From assembly GCF_902859875.1 (NCBI RefSeq), contig NZ_CADIKF010000002.1:62001-126000 (forward strand): 64,000 nt of DNA, written 5' to 3'. Origin of the DNA: Paraburkholderia solisilvae. GTDB taxonomy: Bacteria > Pseudomonadota > Gammaproteobacteria > Burkholderiales > Burkholderiaceae. How positions within the stretch are numbered: the stretch's first letter is position 1; every line of letters starts with the position of its first letter. This document shows, in pieces, positions 27,465 through 36,835 of this stretch. The notes below the pieces were generated by a model. The model saw nothing but the letters and a program-made list of their open reading frames with translations. It ran no database searches and was not told where the DNA came from. Both the position numbers and the translations under genes were made by a program.

Positions 27465-28078
27465 TACGGCACCATCCGTTTGATGACTGAATGACGGTCC
27501 AGCCACTGATGCTTCAACGCGCCGCCGATATGCATCGCCAGCAGCGCATACAGCGCATAGCCGAGCCACGCATGCAGCGTGCCGAGCTTGTCGTGCAAGT
27601 GCAGCTGTTCCTTGACGGCGGGATCGATATTCATGATGAACCCGATGCGCGGCCATTCGAAAAGGTTGAAATACTGCATCGGATGCGTTGCCGCATCTTT
27701 CCAAGCGGAGTCGTGCGCCCAGCCTGAAAGCGGGATTCCGATCATCAGCAGATACAGCAGGAAGTGCGCGACATGCGCCGCCATCCGCTCCCATGCCGGA
27801 AATTCGCTCGGCAGCGGCGGCGGGCGATGCGACACGCGCCACAAAATGCGCAACAGCGCGAGGCCGAGCACGGTGATGCCGATCGACTTATGCGTGTCGA
27901 TGACCGGGCGCACCCAATCGTCGGGCAGCGAGTCCGCGCTCAGGCCGAGCACGACGTTGGTGATGATCAGCAGCGCGATTACCCAATGCAGCACCATTGC
28001 CACGCGTGTGTATTGCAACGGTTCGGCGGCGCGCGCGAGCGTCGTGTGTCCGTGCCGGGACTCGATTCGGGTCGTCAT
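27464..28078 (-). CDS. Cytochrome b561-family di-heme membrane protein
   Basis: 204 residues, four membrane helices with paired His ligands: VLHWVIALL, DTHKSIGI, HVAHFLLY and LHAWLGYALYALLAMHIGG. Typical bacterial b561 proteins move electrons from quinol. The start is ATG 28078; twenty upstream codons in frame lack support. Coupling to a polysaccharide glycosyltransferase is unusual. The redox role is not clear. Confidence 0.86.
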   Translation of the reverse strand: MTTRIESRHGHTTLARAAEPLQYTRVAMVLHWVIALLIITNVVLGLSADSLPDDWVRPVIDTHKSIGITVLGLALLRILWRVSHRPPPLPSEFPAWERMAAHVAHFLLYLLMIGIPLSGWAHDSAWKDAATHPMQYFNLFEWPRIGFIMNIDPAVKEQLHLHDKLGTLHAWLGYALYALLAMHIGGALKHQWLDRHSVIKRMVP

Positions 28079-28261
28079 GAATCTGTTTGTAGGAAATAAG
28101 TTAGCGACGAAAGCTGTTCGAAATAGATGCACAAACAAGGGGCAAATATGCGGCGAGTTCGCTTATCCGTCTAACGGACGGACAAGCGCTTTTATTCCGC
28201 GTTTCCAGTATTTTGTTGAGGATCTATTTCGGATTATTGCAAGGCCGCTGTCACGCAACGT

Positions 28262-29191
28262 TCATCGAACGAACGCGTCGACGCCTTGCACCAGGCGCTT
28301 CGCGAGACGGGGCTGACGAAGCTGGTCGATCCACCACTGCAGTGCGCGGCCTTCGTGGTCGCCGCGCCATGCGACGTATAACACATTCGGCTCGCGCGGG
28401 TCGGCCGTGACTTTTTCGACCAGCTCGCCGCGCTTGAGCAGCGACGCGATACGCTGCCTCGGCACCCAGCCGACGCCCAGGCCATCGCGCTGCGCGAGTA
28501 TCTTCGCGCGCATCGTCGGCACCGCGAGCACCGTCTGACCGCCGACCACGCCGTACGCGCGGCCGCTTGCGCGCGACGAGTCCGCGACCACGACGCCGCG
28601 CTGCTTCGAGATCTGGTCGCGCTTCAACGGGCCCTTGACGGCGGCGAGCGGATGACGCGGCGACACCGCGAACACCCATTCGACGACACCCAGCTCAAAC
28701 CAGCGCAGGCCGGGAATGGCGGGCGGCTCATTGGTTGCGCCAACAATCAGATCGGCGCGGCCGTCGCGCAGCGCTTCCCACGTGCCGCTCAGCACTTCGT
28801 TCGTGAAGCGCAGCTTCACGCCTGACTGCAGCGCATCGAACGTGTGGACCAACGGCATCATCGTGTCGAACTCCATCAGTTCATCGCTGACAATCCACAG
28901 GCGGTCTTCCCAGCCGCTTGCCACCTGGCGCACGCGTTGCGTCATCCGCGCGACGTCCTGCATCAGCCGGGCCGCTTCCTCGGCAAGCAGTTGACCAGCG
29001 GGCGTCAGTTGCAAACGGTAGCGGCGGCGGTCGAACAGCAGCGCATCGAAACGCGACTCGAGCTGGCGCGCCGCATGCGACACGGTCGACGGCGCCTTGC
29101 CGAGACGCGCCGCCGCGCGCGACAGGCTGCCGCTTTCGCGAATGGCTTCGAGCAGGGTCAGTTCTTCATCGGTCAACATGTTCCATTCCAT
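28262..29191 (-). CDS. LysR-family transcriptional regulator
   Basis: About 309 residues. N-terminal winged HTH (LTLLEAIRESGSLSRAAARL, APSTVSHAARQLE) and a periplasmic-binding-protein-like effector domain (FTNEVLSGTWEALRDGRADL and GVGWVPRQRI). The start is uncertain: ATG at 29191 or 29179, or further upstream. It is 183 bp upstream of, and in the same direction as, cytochrome b561, and may control it. Confidence 0.85.
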   Translation of the reverse strand: MEWNMLTDEELTLLEAIRESGSLSRAAARLGKAPSTVSHAARQLESRFDALLFDRRRYRLQLTPAGQLLAEEAARLMQDVARMTQRVRQVASGWEDRLWIVSDELMEFDTMMPLVHTFDALQSGVKLRFTNEVLSGTWEALRDGRADLIVGATNEPPAIPGLRWFELGVVEWVFAVSPRHPLAAVKGPLKRDQISKQRGVVVADSSRASGRAYGVVGGQTVLAVPTMRAKILAQRDGLGVGWVPRQRIASLLKRGELVEKVTADPREPNVLYVAWRGDHEGRALQWWIDQLRQPRLAKRLVQGVDAFVR

Positions 29192-29342
29192 CGAACGAAT
29201 CAGGGCGGAAATATCGTACGGCAGAATAATCGATCGGGCCATATCAGGAGCATCGCGGCCAGCCGGCGGCCACGCCCGCGCGGTCGCGCCAAGGCGCTGC
29301 GCTAGACTGGCTTCTTCAGGACGCCGCCCGAAGGAGACTCGC

Positions 29343-29633
29343 ATGATTCGCAAAACGCGCACCGCATCCCAGTTGCAGGACGAAGTCAGCCGGCGCATCC
29401 AGCGGCTGCCCGACATCGTCGAAGAAGGCGTGAAAATTCGTGTGCCGCGGCCGCAATTGCAGCAACCCGACGCGAGCGGCTGCAACTGGGACATGAAGCA
29501 CTTCGGCAACCTCGCGGGCCACGAACGCAGTGTTGCCGCGATCGTCGCGGCAGTGCGCAAGGAGTTCAGCCTGTCGACCGACACGAAAGACCTCAACAGC
29601 CTGTTCGGCGATGGGACGCCAGGGGAAAAATGA
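29343..29633 (+). CDS. Small hypothetical protein
   Basis: 96 residues, soluble, starting at ATG 29343 behind GAAGGAGACTCGC. Contains RIQRLPDIVEEGVKIRVPRP and GCNWDMKHFGN, then an amphipathic helix. The good ribosome-binding site and clean codon pattern support coding. Divergent from the LysR gene and convergent with the large effector-like gene. No family recognised. Confidence 0.65.
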   Translation: MIRKTRTASQLQDEVSRRIQRLPDIVEEGVKIRVPRPQLQQPDASGCNWDMKHFGNLAGHERSVAAIVAAVRKEFSLSTDTKDLNSLFGDGTPGEK

Positions 29634-29697
29634 ACCGGCTGGCGGCATCGTCGAATGTCCCGCGACGCCCGCGAAGCAGGAAACCGCCCACAACCGC

Positions 29698-32600
29698 CTA
29701 CGCCAGCATCTTGAAAATCGCGTCGTGCCGGCGTTCGATGTCGCGCACACGCTGCCATGCCTCGCGTCCGATGCGGTAATTCGACGCGACCGGCATGGAA
29801 CTGAACTCCGCTTTCCCGGACGACGGGTCGTATGCCGCCCACCAACGGGTCAAGCTGTCCAGCGTGCTGGCCCTGAGGTGTCCGGGTTCCGGCGACGTCA
29901 GATAGAAGCCGTCCCTGAACAGCCATGCGGCGTTCTGCTCGCTCAGCCAGGCCGACACGTCGCGCACTTCGGCGGGCGTCATTAACGCATGCAGGTTCGC
30001 AAAATCGCCGCTGTGCGGATCAACCGGCACGGCCGTGACGAAATGCGTCGCGCCGAGCGGCAGTGCCGAATCCGGATCCTTTTCGAAACGGTAGAGGCTG
30101 TATTGCCCGCCGGTTTTGCCCGCAAATGTATGCTGGTTGAACGTCGGCGGCCTGGCGGGCGTCCCGTCGGGTTTCCTGAGCGCCCAGCGCGAGCGCGCCC
30201 CCGCGATCGTCCCGGACAGGAAAGGCGTCCAGACCGAGATGCCGGTCGTCAGGAACCGGTTGTCTTCACGGTGAATCAGATTCGAACCCACGAAGTCGAA
30301 CACGCCGTTCGAGCTTCTCAGGTTCGACGGTGTTCCGCCAAGATAAACGTTACCGTCGCCGTTCACCCGCAATACCTGGTCGTGGTCGTCGGCGAGATGC
30401 AGGCGTCCGTCGTCTCCCATCGTGAATGTGTGCCGGCTTTTGGGATCTCGCGAGTATGACGATGTCCTGCCCGAAACATAAGGCCATCCGCCTCGCGCGA
30501 CATAGAGGTGCGTTCCGTTGCTGCTGTCGCCGGCATAGGCTTCGATTGTGAAAGGGCCGCGATAGTCGAGGCCCAATGCCTGCCGCGAATGGAGGTTGCG
30601 CACCTTTTCCCATGCGTTGTCGTAGAAAAAGGCGTGGACCCGATTGGGATCCTGGTTGAATTTCGTCACCTTGCCTTCGTTATCCTTCGCAACAAACGAA
30701 CCGAAGCTGGTTGCTTGCCACGCGTCGTTTGCGATCGGAAAGCGAGCCAGTTGCGGTTGGGTTCCCGCGGTTTCGGTCTGGTTGAAGACATCCCATCGAT
30801 AAGCGCGGTTACGGACGAACTCGCCCTCCACACCGTTCTTCACCTCGCGCCACCCGCGGATCTGCGCATAGTCGATCCGCCCCATCGCGGCAAGCTCCGC
30901 GGTTTCCGGTGCACGGGCCTGCGACCCCAGGCTCGCATTCACATCGACCATATTGGGTGTCGGCGCGACGAAATAGATGTACCCGTCAGGCGCCATGCTG
31001 GACAACCTGGCGGCTGCCGTGCGTTCATCACGAAACGTCCCGAGATAGCCCGCGCTGTCGATCAGCCCGGGTTGCGATGCAAGGTCGAAATCGTGCAAGT
31101 CGAGATTCACGTTGCGCAGTGTCGTGCGCTCGCAATCGAAACCGCCGCGCTCGGCAAGGTCATCCGGCGTCAGCGTCGAAGGCCGGAACAGCGCATATGG
31201 CTTGCGATACCGCGGCGGGTCCCACGATCGCTTTAACTCGTCATGGCTTTGCCTGCCGGATTTCGGAACGGGACCGCGAGGTTCGCCGTAACCGAAATCC
31301 GGCTCAGGTGTCGGCTGCTCCAGCGGCGGTGTTTGCGAAGGAAACCCGGTGACGTCCAGCCGCCGCTCGGTCTCGCCAAGCGATATATTGGCGCCCCGCG
31401 AGTCATGCTGCGCGGGCCTCCCGCGCAGCGCGTGCAGCGCGGTCTCGTTATCGTCGTAATGACCGAAATACACGGTATCGGCATGATCGATACCCCCTGC
31501 TTCCGGATAGCCTCGTAGCATTGCGCTGGTCAAGCCGGCAGCCAGCTCGTTGAAGTCGCTAAACCTGTAGACGCCGCTCGCCGGATCGTGCATCTCATAA
31601 CGGTCGCTCATGAAGTCGGCGGACAAACCGCGGCGTTGTACGACAATCGAATAGGCGTCGGCAGCCCGTCTGTTCGGGCGGCGTGCAACCGCACCCACGC
31701 GCTCATCTGTTTGCGGCCGCCTGAAGGTCAAACGAATTTCCGCGAAATCGTTGAGATAAGCGACGCCGTGATTCTCCGCGTCACGCGAGCTGCCGAAGTG
31801 CAATCGCAGATCGCTGACAAGCTGCTGCCCAGAATGGATGCCGCGGCTGCCCGGGCGCCTCGTTCGATTCGGCAGATCGGTTATCAGGCCGTGTCTGTTC
31901 TCTTCCTGCAGCCTGCGGATTTCCCGAATGGAGCCGGTTCGGCGCACATAGTCCGCGAGCTGCTCCCGAATCTGTTCAGTCGCTTCCGTCAGATTCGGCA
32001 CCCTGCCGCGCGCAACCTCGCGCAACGCGTAGTACGCAACCCCTTGCGGAGCATTGGCGAGCGCACGTTCACCGCCTGCAGCGCCCGCCAGCGCCTCGCC
32101 CGACAATCCGTTCGACTCGTCCGCAATCTCCTCGTACAGAGCGGGCGTGGCCGGCAACGTATGCGGTACAGCCAACAGCGGCGGCTCGTTCGACGGCGTC
32201 GAACCGGGCATGGCCACGGTTCCCAGCGCCGGCAACGATGCGGAAAAAGAGTCCATGCTATGTGGAACGACGTGTAGACCCAGTTCCTCTTCGGAAAACG
32301 CATCCGCTGCATAGGCGCGCAGCGCGCTCTGCATTTGCGCCGCGCCGCGGTAGAGAAACGCGCCGTTATTCGGATCGAAGATCACGAATTCGTCTTGAGG
32401 AAGATGTTGCACGAGCAATGCGTGACCGAATCGCTCGCCGCCCGATGCCGCCGGATTCAGAAGAAGACGCACGAAGGCGATTTCGTTTTCGCGCAATTCG
32501 CTACCCAGCACGGTGGCCATCGAGTCGATCGAAACGTCGTCCGATCCACGGGGATTGAACTGTTCTACCGCCATCAAACGGAATCGCTGCAATCCGAGGG

Positions 32601-33111
32601 ACGCGCTGTTGAGCTGGAATCCCCCTACCCGGCTAAACATTTCGCCGGCCACGCCGCTGCGGCGGCTCGTCGTGTCGCGACGCATCGCGTGCACGACATC
32701 GAGCAGACTGACCGGGCCCGTCGCGAGGCCGCGATCGATCCGCCGCATCGCTTCGCGCACCCATCCTTCGCACGAGCCGCGTCCGCCGATATGCGGCTCA
32801 CCGACATAGCGAATCTGATCGAACGGCACATACGACCACGCGGTTGCGCGCAACCCTTCGCCGCCGCGGCATTCGCGAAACGGCGAATCCTCCGCGCATT
32901 TGCGCAGCGTGCCACCGCGCGGCACGCGGGTTGCCGCCTCTGCGTCGCGCCGCATGCGGGCTGGCTTGTCAACACCGCGTGTTTGATGCTGAAGCCGGGC
33001 GCCGCCTCCCAACGATGGCACCCGCGGCAAACTTGTGGCCGGTGCGTCCGCCGGCGCCGCGGCTGACCTCTGTGGTTGGACCAGATCACCGTTCAAGCGG
33101 GTAGTGAACAT
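29698..33111 (-). CDS. Large multidomain effector/toxin candidate: YopT-like protease + degenerate copy + CTA-like ADP-ribosyltransferase
   Basis: 1,137 residues, start ATG behind GAGGA (an in-frame GTG lies two codons upstream). Domain order: (1) YopT/AvrPphB-like C58 cysteine protease, ~70-290, with Cys114 in RGSCEGWVREAMRRID, His230 in GHALLVQH and Asp246 in FVIFDPNNGAF. (2) A second copy, ~395-545, with SIVVQRR and YEMHDPASGVYRFSDF, having Tyr487 for the His and no matching Cys. (3) A cholera-toxin-A1-like ADP-ribosyltransferase, ~636-800: Arg643 (ALFRPS), IYFVAPTPNMVDVNASLG, Glu739 in PETAELAAMG, then IDYAQIRGW. (4) ~330 residues, beta-rich, unknown. No signal peptide, so any export would be by a specialised system. 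Paralogous to the next gene, probably by duplication. Confidence 0.85.
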   Translation of the reverse strand: MFTTRLNGDLVQPQRSAAAPADAPATSLPRVPSLGGGARLQHQTRGVDKPARMRRDAEAATRVPRGGTLRKCAEDSPFRECRGGEGLRATAWSYVPFDQIRYVGEPHIGGRGSCEGWVREAMRRIDRGLATGPVSLLDVVHAMRRDTTSRRSGVAGEMFSRVGGFQLNSASLGLQRFRLMAVEQFNPRGSDDVSIDSMATVLGSELRENEIAFVRLLLNPAASGGERFGHALLVQHLPQDEFVIFDPNNGAFLYRGAAQMQSALRAYAADAFSEEELGLHVVPHSMDSFSASLPALGTVAMPGSTPSNEPPLLAVPHTLPATPALYEEIADESNGLSGEALAGAAGGERALANAPQGVAYYALREVARGRVPNLTEATEQIREQLADYVRRTGSIREIRRLQEENRHGLITDLPNRTRRPGSRGIHSGQQLVSDLRLHFGSSRDAENHGVAYLNDFAEIRLTFRRPQTDERVGAVARRPNRRAADAYSIVVQRRGLSADFMSDRYEMHDPASGVYRFSDFNELAAGLTSAMLRGYPEAGGIDHADTVYFGHYDDNETALHALRGRPAQHDSRGANISLGETERRLDVTGFPSQTPPLEQPTPEPDFGYGEPRGPVPKSGRQSHDELKRSWDPPRYRKPYALFRPSTLTPDDLAERGGFDCERTTLRNVNLDLHDFDLASQPGLIDSAGYLGTFRDERTAAARLSSMAPDGYIYFVAPTPNMVDVNASLGSQARAPETAELAAMGRIDYAQIRGWREVKNGVEGEFVRNRAYRWDVFNQTETAGTQPQLARFPIANDAWQATSFGSFVAKDNEGKVTKFNQDPNRVHAFFYDNAWEKVRNLHSRQALGLDYRGPFTIEAYAGDSSNGTHLYVARGGWPYVSGRTSSYSRDPKSRHTFTMGDDGRLHLADDHDQVLRVNGDGNVYLGGTPSNLRSSNGVFDFVGSNLIHREDNRFLTTGISVWTPFLSGTIAGARSRWALRKPDGTPARPPTFNQHTFAGKTGGQYSLYRFEKDPDSALPLGATHFVTAVPVDPHSGDFANLHALMTPAEVRDVSAWLSEQNAAWLFRDGFYLTSPEPGHLRASTLDSLTRWWAAYDPSSGKAEFSSMPVASNYRIGREAWQRVRDIERRHDAIFKMLA

Positions 33112-33313
33112 GCTCACTCCTCGTCAGTGGAACCGCTGTCGCTAGCGACGCCGTTATTGCACAGACTCGCTGGGCTGCCGGGTCAACGATAACGGCCGTC
33201 ATGCCCGAGCGGCGCAACCGCTCATGCAAGAGGCTCCATTGCAGCACGTGCTTGCTCAGCAGAAGCGGTATCTGTTCATGTCGTCGGGCATCGTTGCGAC
33301 CGTCCGCATAAGG

Positions 33314-36300
33314 TCAACCAACGACATACGTATGCGCCAGCATCGCGATCAATCGCGCGCGACGGTCTTCGCGATTCAATACCAGCCGCCACGCGTCGTC
33401 GCCGATCCGGTAGCTCGCCGCAGTCCGCGCCGGCAGGCGTTGCCGCATGCCGTCCTTGCCGCCGACGACCGCATCGGCAGACCGCCAGACTGCGGTTCCC
33501 CCTAATGTGCGCACCTCGAGCCCGCCCGATCCGTCGGGAACCGCGTAATAGCCGTCCCTGAACAACCACGCGGCATGCTCCGTATCCAGCCGGCGCGCCG
33601 CGTCGCGCGCGTCGCGGATGGTGATCCGGTCGACGTAAGCGTTGAAATCGCCGCGATAATCGTTGTCCGGCACGCGCGTGACGAAGTGATCGGCGTTGTC
33701 CGGCAACGCAGCGTCCGGATCGCACTCGAATTCGTAGAGTTGCTGACGGGTGCCCTCGGCCATCCCGCGAAACGTATGCAGGTTCGCCTGCGGCGGAACG
33801 GCGCGCCGCCGGTTCGGTTGCTCGAGCCGCCAGGCCGATCTCGAACCGCAGTCATCTGTCGTGACGAACGGTGTGTAGACGGTCTTGCCGATGGTCAGAA
33901 ACTTGTCGTCCTCCTGATGAATCAGATGGCGTCCGTCGTACGCGAACACGCCATTGAGCGATGCGGGATCGCCGGGTACCGGGCCGAGGTAAATGTATCC
34001 GTCGCTGCCGACGCGCAACACGGAACGACCGTCGCCGCTCAGATGAAAACGACCGTCGTCGCCCATCCTGAACTCGTGACGATTGCCGGACCGCCCCGCG
34101 TAGCGCGTATAAGCACTGTCGGCGAGCACATTGCCCCGCTTGTCGACGAAAAGATGCGTGCGCCAACGACTCCCGCCGTACGCCTGAAGCGTCAGCGGCC
34201 CACGATAGTCCACGCCCATCGCCTGCCGCATCTGCAGATCGCGCACCTTCTGCCATGCGTTGTCGTAGAACATCGCGTGCGCGACGTTCGGGTCGCGCCT
34301 GAACCTCGGCACATCCGTATCGTCGCTGGCGGACACGTACGCGCGATAGGGTCCGTCACGCCATGCGTCGCTCCCGATCGGAAAGCGTGCGAGCTGCGGT
34401 TGCGCGCCGGCGATGCGGGTCTGGTCGTAGACGTCCCAGCGATAATCCGGGTTCGCGACGAATTTCCCGGGCACGCCATTTTCGACCCGTTGCCAGCCGC
34501 GAATCTGCGTATAGTCGATGCGTCCCATCGCGGCGACTTCGCCGGTTTCCGGCGCTCGTGCATGGGAGCCGAGACTCGCGCGCACGTCGATCATGTTCGG
34601 TGCAGGTGCGACGGAATAGATGAAGTGCGCGCGAGCGTCGGCGGTTGGCAAGCGCCCGAGCGCAGCCCGCTCGCTGCGAAACGCGCCCAGATATCCGGCG
34701 CTATCCGTAACGCGCGGGCGCGATGCCAGATCCGCATCATGCAGATTCAGGTCGATATCGCGCAGTTTCGTGTCTTCGCTGTCGAAGCCGCCGCGCGCCT
34801 TCACCGTTTCCGGACTCACCGGCGACGGCCGGAACAACGCATAGGGCTTGCGGTCGGCAGCAAGCTGCGGCGCGCGCTTGAGTTCGTCGTGCCCCGGGTA
34901 CAGCGGCAAACGCGCCGGATCGACATCGGGCGGCGCAGGCAGCGCGGCATGAGGCGGCGTCATCGCCGGACTGCCGCCGATACCGAGCCCACGCTCGACA
35001 CTGCCGAGCGGCAAACAGGCGACCGGCGATTCGCGCGGCGCACGCGACACCGATCCCGGAAGCGCCGCGGCTTGCTCGCTGCCGAGATCGGCAAAAAACG
35101 TGTTGTCCGCGTGATCGATGCCGCCGGACTCGCCATAGCCGGCTTCGAACAGACTGCGCAACGCCACCGACATTTGCGCGAAATCCGCGTATCGGAATGC
35201 ACCGACGTTCGAATCGTAGATCTGATATTCGTCGTGTTCGTAATCCGCGGAAGGCCGCAGCCTTTGCACGACGATCGAATGGCCGTCTGCCTGTTCGCGA
35301 TCGCTGTCGTGGTTATTTCCGCTTGCACCGCCGGCGTCGCGATCATTGCCGCGGAACGTCAGGCCGATTTCCGCGAAGTCGTTGCGATAGCCTCTTAGTG
35401 CGTGGTCACGAAAATACGCGTTTGCGAAGTGGTGGCGCAGATCGTCGATCAGGTCTGCGGCTGAATGAATAGCGGACCCGCCCTCGTGCCGGAGGCGGTT
35501 CGCGATGGGCGTAACAAACGCGTACCGATTCCGCTCCTGCAGATCGCCCATTGCGCGCATCGTCGCGCTTGCGCGTGTGGCATCGCTCAACGCTTGCCGC
35601 AGGTTTTCCGTTGCGCTCATCAGGTCCGCCGAACGGCCGCAGGCAATGTCGGCCATCGCATACACCGCGAGGCCGCTGCGCATGCCTGCTAACCGCCCGG
35701 CTTGCCCGGCAACGGTGGACAGTACGTCGCCGGACGACCGGTTCGACGCGTCCGCCGTCGTGGAATAGGCACGCCACGCGGGAGAATCCTCGTCAGGACC
35801 ACGAGCGAGGCGGGATTCGGGCAGGTCCGCGGGCAACAGTAGCGGTTCGAGCGGCTTCAGCTCAGGATCGCGCTGCAGCGAGGACGCCGTGTGGCACTCG
35901 ATTCCGTCGGGGATGACTTCCAGCCCTGCTTCGGCGAATGCGTCGTCGAAATATTCGCGCAGCGCGCTCTCCATGTCGCGCGTTCCGGCATAGGCGAAGG
36001 CTCCATTGTTCGGATCGAAAATCGTATAGCGATCCTGCGGCATGCGCTGCACGGCCAGCACGTGACCGTACCCGCCCGCGCCGTGCTCGGGCGCCACGAC
36101 ACCCAGCCGCAAAAACGCGACGTCGCGTACACCGAGGTGGTGCCGCATGTCGGTGAACAAACGGTTGATGCGTTGGTCACGCGTGGCGCCGCCACTCAGA
36201 TCGACGAATGACGCCTGGTGGTAGCTGCGCAACTCGAGCGCCGCAGGGTTGCCATGGAAGGCGACCACGCGGCCGAACATGTCCGTTGCCACGCTGCCCC

Positions 36301-36646
36301 CGCGGTTCGCGTCGGCGCGCATCTCGCGCACCGCTGCCGACAGGCTCAGCGGTTGCGCGCCGTCGCTCCTGTCTATGCGCCGCAATGCTTCGCGCACGAT
36401 GCCTTCACACGTTCCGCGGCCTTCCGGCGTGCACATTCTCCGGTAGTCGTACTGATCGAAGTGGACGTACGAAACCGCATTTCTTTGCAGCGCCTCGCCG
36501 CCACGGCATTCGCGAAACGGCGAGATTCCGATGCATTTGCCCAGCGCCCCGCCACGTTTCTTGCGCACTTGCGCATGACCGGCGTCGCCCGCTTCGTCGC
36601 GCGGCGTCTGTATGGGTGAAACAAAGTAGTCGGGTCGGACATGCAT
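33314..36646 (-). CDS. Second large multidomain effector/toxin candidate, paralogue of the gene at 29698-33111
   Basis: 1,110 residues with the same order. Protease domain: Cys80 (RGTCEGIVREALRRID), His195 (YGHVLAVQR), Asp211 (YTIFDPNNGAFAY). Second copy: His456 (GHSIVVQRL) and Asp478 (YQIYDSNVGAFRY) kept, no Cys. Transferase: Arg606 (ALFRPS), Glu703 in PETGEVAAMG, IDYTQIRGW. C-terminal module with VLRVGSDGYIYLG and WLFRDGYY. The ATG at 36646 has no clear ribosome-binding site, so the true start could differ. A 202-bp gap separates it from its paralogue. No immunity-like gene is visible beside it. Secretion route and host target are unknown. Confidence 0.85.
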   Translation of the reverse strand: MHVRPDYFVSPIQTPRDEAGDAGHAQVRKKRGGALGKCIGISPFRECRGGEALQRNAVSYVHFDQYDYRRMCTPEGRGTCEGIVREALRRIDRSDGAQPLSLSAAVREMRADANRGGSVATDMFGRVVAFHGNPAALELRSYHQASFVDLSGGATRDQRINRLFTDMRHHLGVRDVAFLRLGVVAPEHGAGGYGHVLAVQRMPQDRYTIFDPNNGAFAYAGTRDMESALREYFDDAFAEAGLEVIPDGIECHTASSLQRDPELKPLEPLLLPADLPESRLARGPDEDSPAWRAYSTTADASNRSSGDVLSTVAGQAGRLAGMRSGLAVYAMADIACGRSADLMSATENLRQALSDATRASATMRAMGDLQERNRYAFVTPIANRLRHEGGSAIHSAADLIDDLRHHFANAYFRDHALRGYRNDFAEIGLTFRGNDRDAGGASGNNHDSDREQADGHSIVVQRLRPSADYEHDEYQIYDSNVGAFRYADFAQMSVALRSLFEAGYGESGGIDHADNTFFADLGSEQAAALPGSVSRAPRESPVACLPLGSVERGLGIGGSPAMTPPHAALPAPPDVDPARLPLYPGHDELKRAPQLAADRKPYALFRPSPVSPETVKARGGFDSEDTKLRDIDLNLHDADLASRPRVTDSAGYLGAFRSERAALGRLPTADARAHFIYSVAPAPNMIDVRASLGSHARAPETGEVAAMGRIDYTQIRGWQRVENGVPGKFVANPDYRWDVYDQTRIAGAQPQLARFPIGSDAWRDGPYRAYVSASDDTDVPRFRRDPNVAHAMFYDNAWQKVRDLQMRQAMGVDYRGPLTLQAYGGSRWRTHLFVDKRGNVLADSAYTRYAGRSGNRHEFRMGDDGRFHLSGDGRSVLRVGSDGYIYLGPVPGDPASLNGVFAYDGRHLIHQEDDKFLTIGKTVYTPFVTTDDCGSRSAWRLEQPNRRRAVPPQANLHTFRGMAEGTRQQLYEFECDPDAALPDNADHFVTRVPDNDYRGDFNAYVDRITIRDARDAARRLDTEHAAWLFRDGYYAVPDGSGGLEVRTLGGTAVWRSADAVVGGKDGMRQRLPARTAASYRIGDDAWRLVLNREDRRARLIAMLAHTYVVG

Positions 36647-36835
36647 GGGCTGCGAGCTCGGTGTCGATTAGAAGGAGCTTTCCGAGCCGCAATTTGAGCA
36701 TGCGCTGCACCAGGCGGTGTGGTGAGCATGCATGTGGCATAAGCCCACACGGGACGGCCATCGCCGACCGCCATGAGGGCCGCGTAAGGGTGTTTGAGAG
36801 AATGCGAGCGCGCTGTCCGGCAGGACCGGCAGCGG

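Noticed and set aside
30681..31203. Pertussis toxin S1 as the closest relative of the transferase segment
   Set aside because: The order ALFRPS, APxPNMxDVxASLG and GRIDYxQIRGW fits cholera/heat-labile enterotoxin A1 better than the S1 subunit.
36647..36835. Hrp-type PIP box (TTCG-N16-TTCG) upstream of the effector-like genes
   Set aside because: I looked for paired TTCG (or CGAA on the plus strand) with 16-bp spacing and found none. The promoter of the pair is therefore unassigned.
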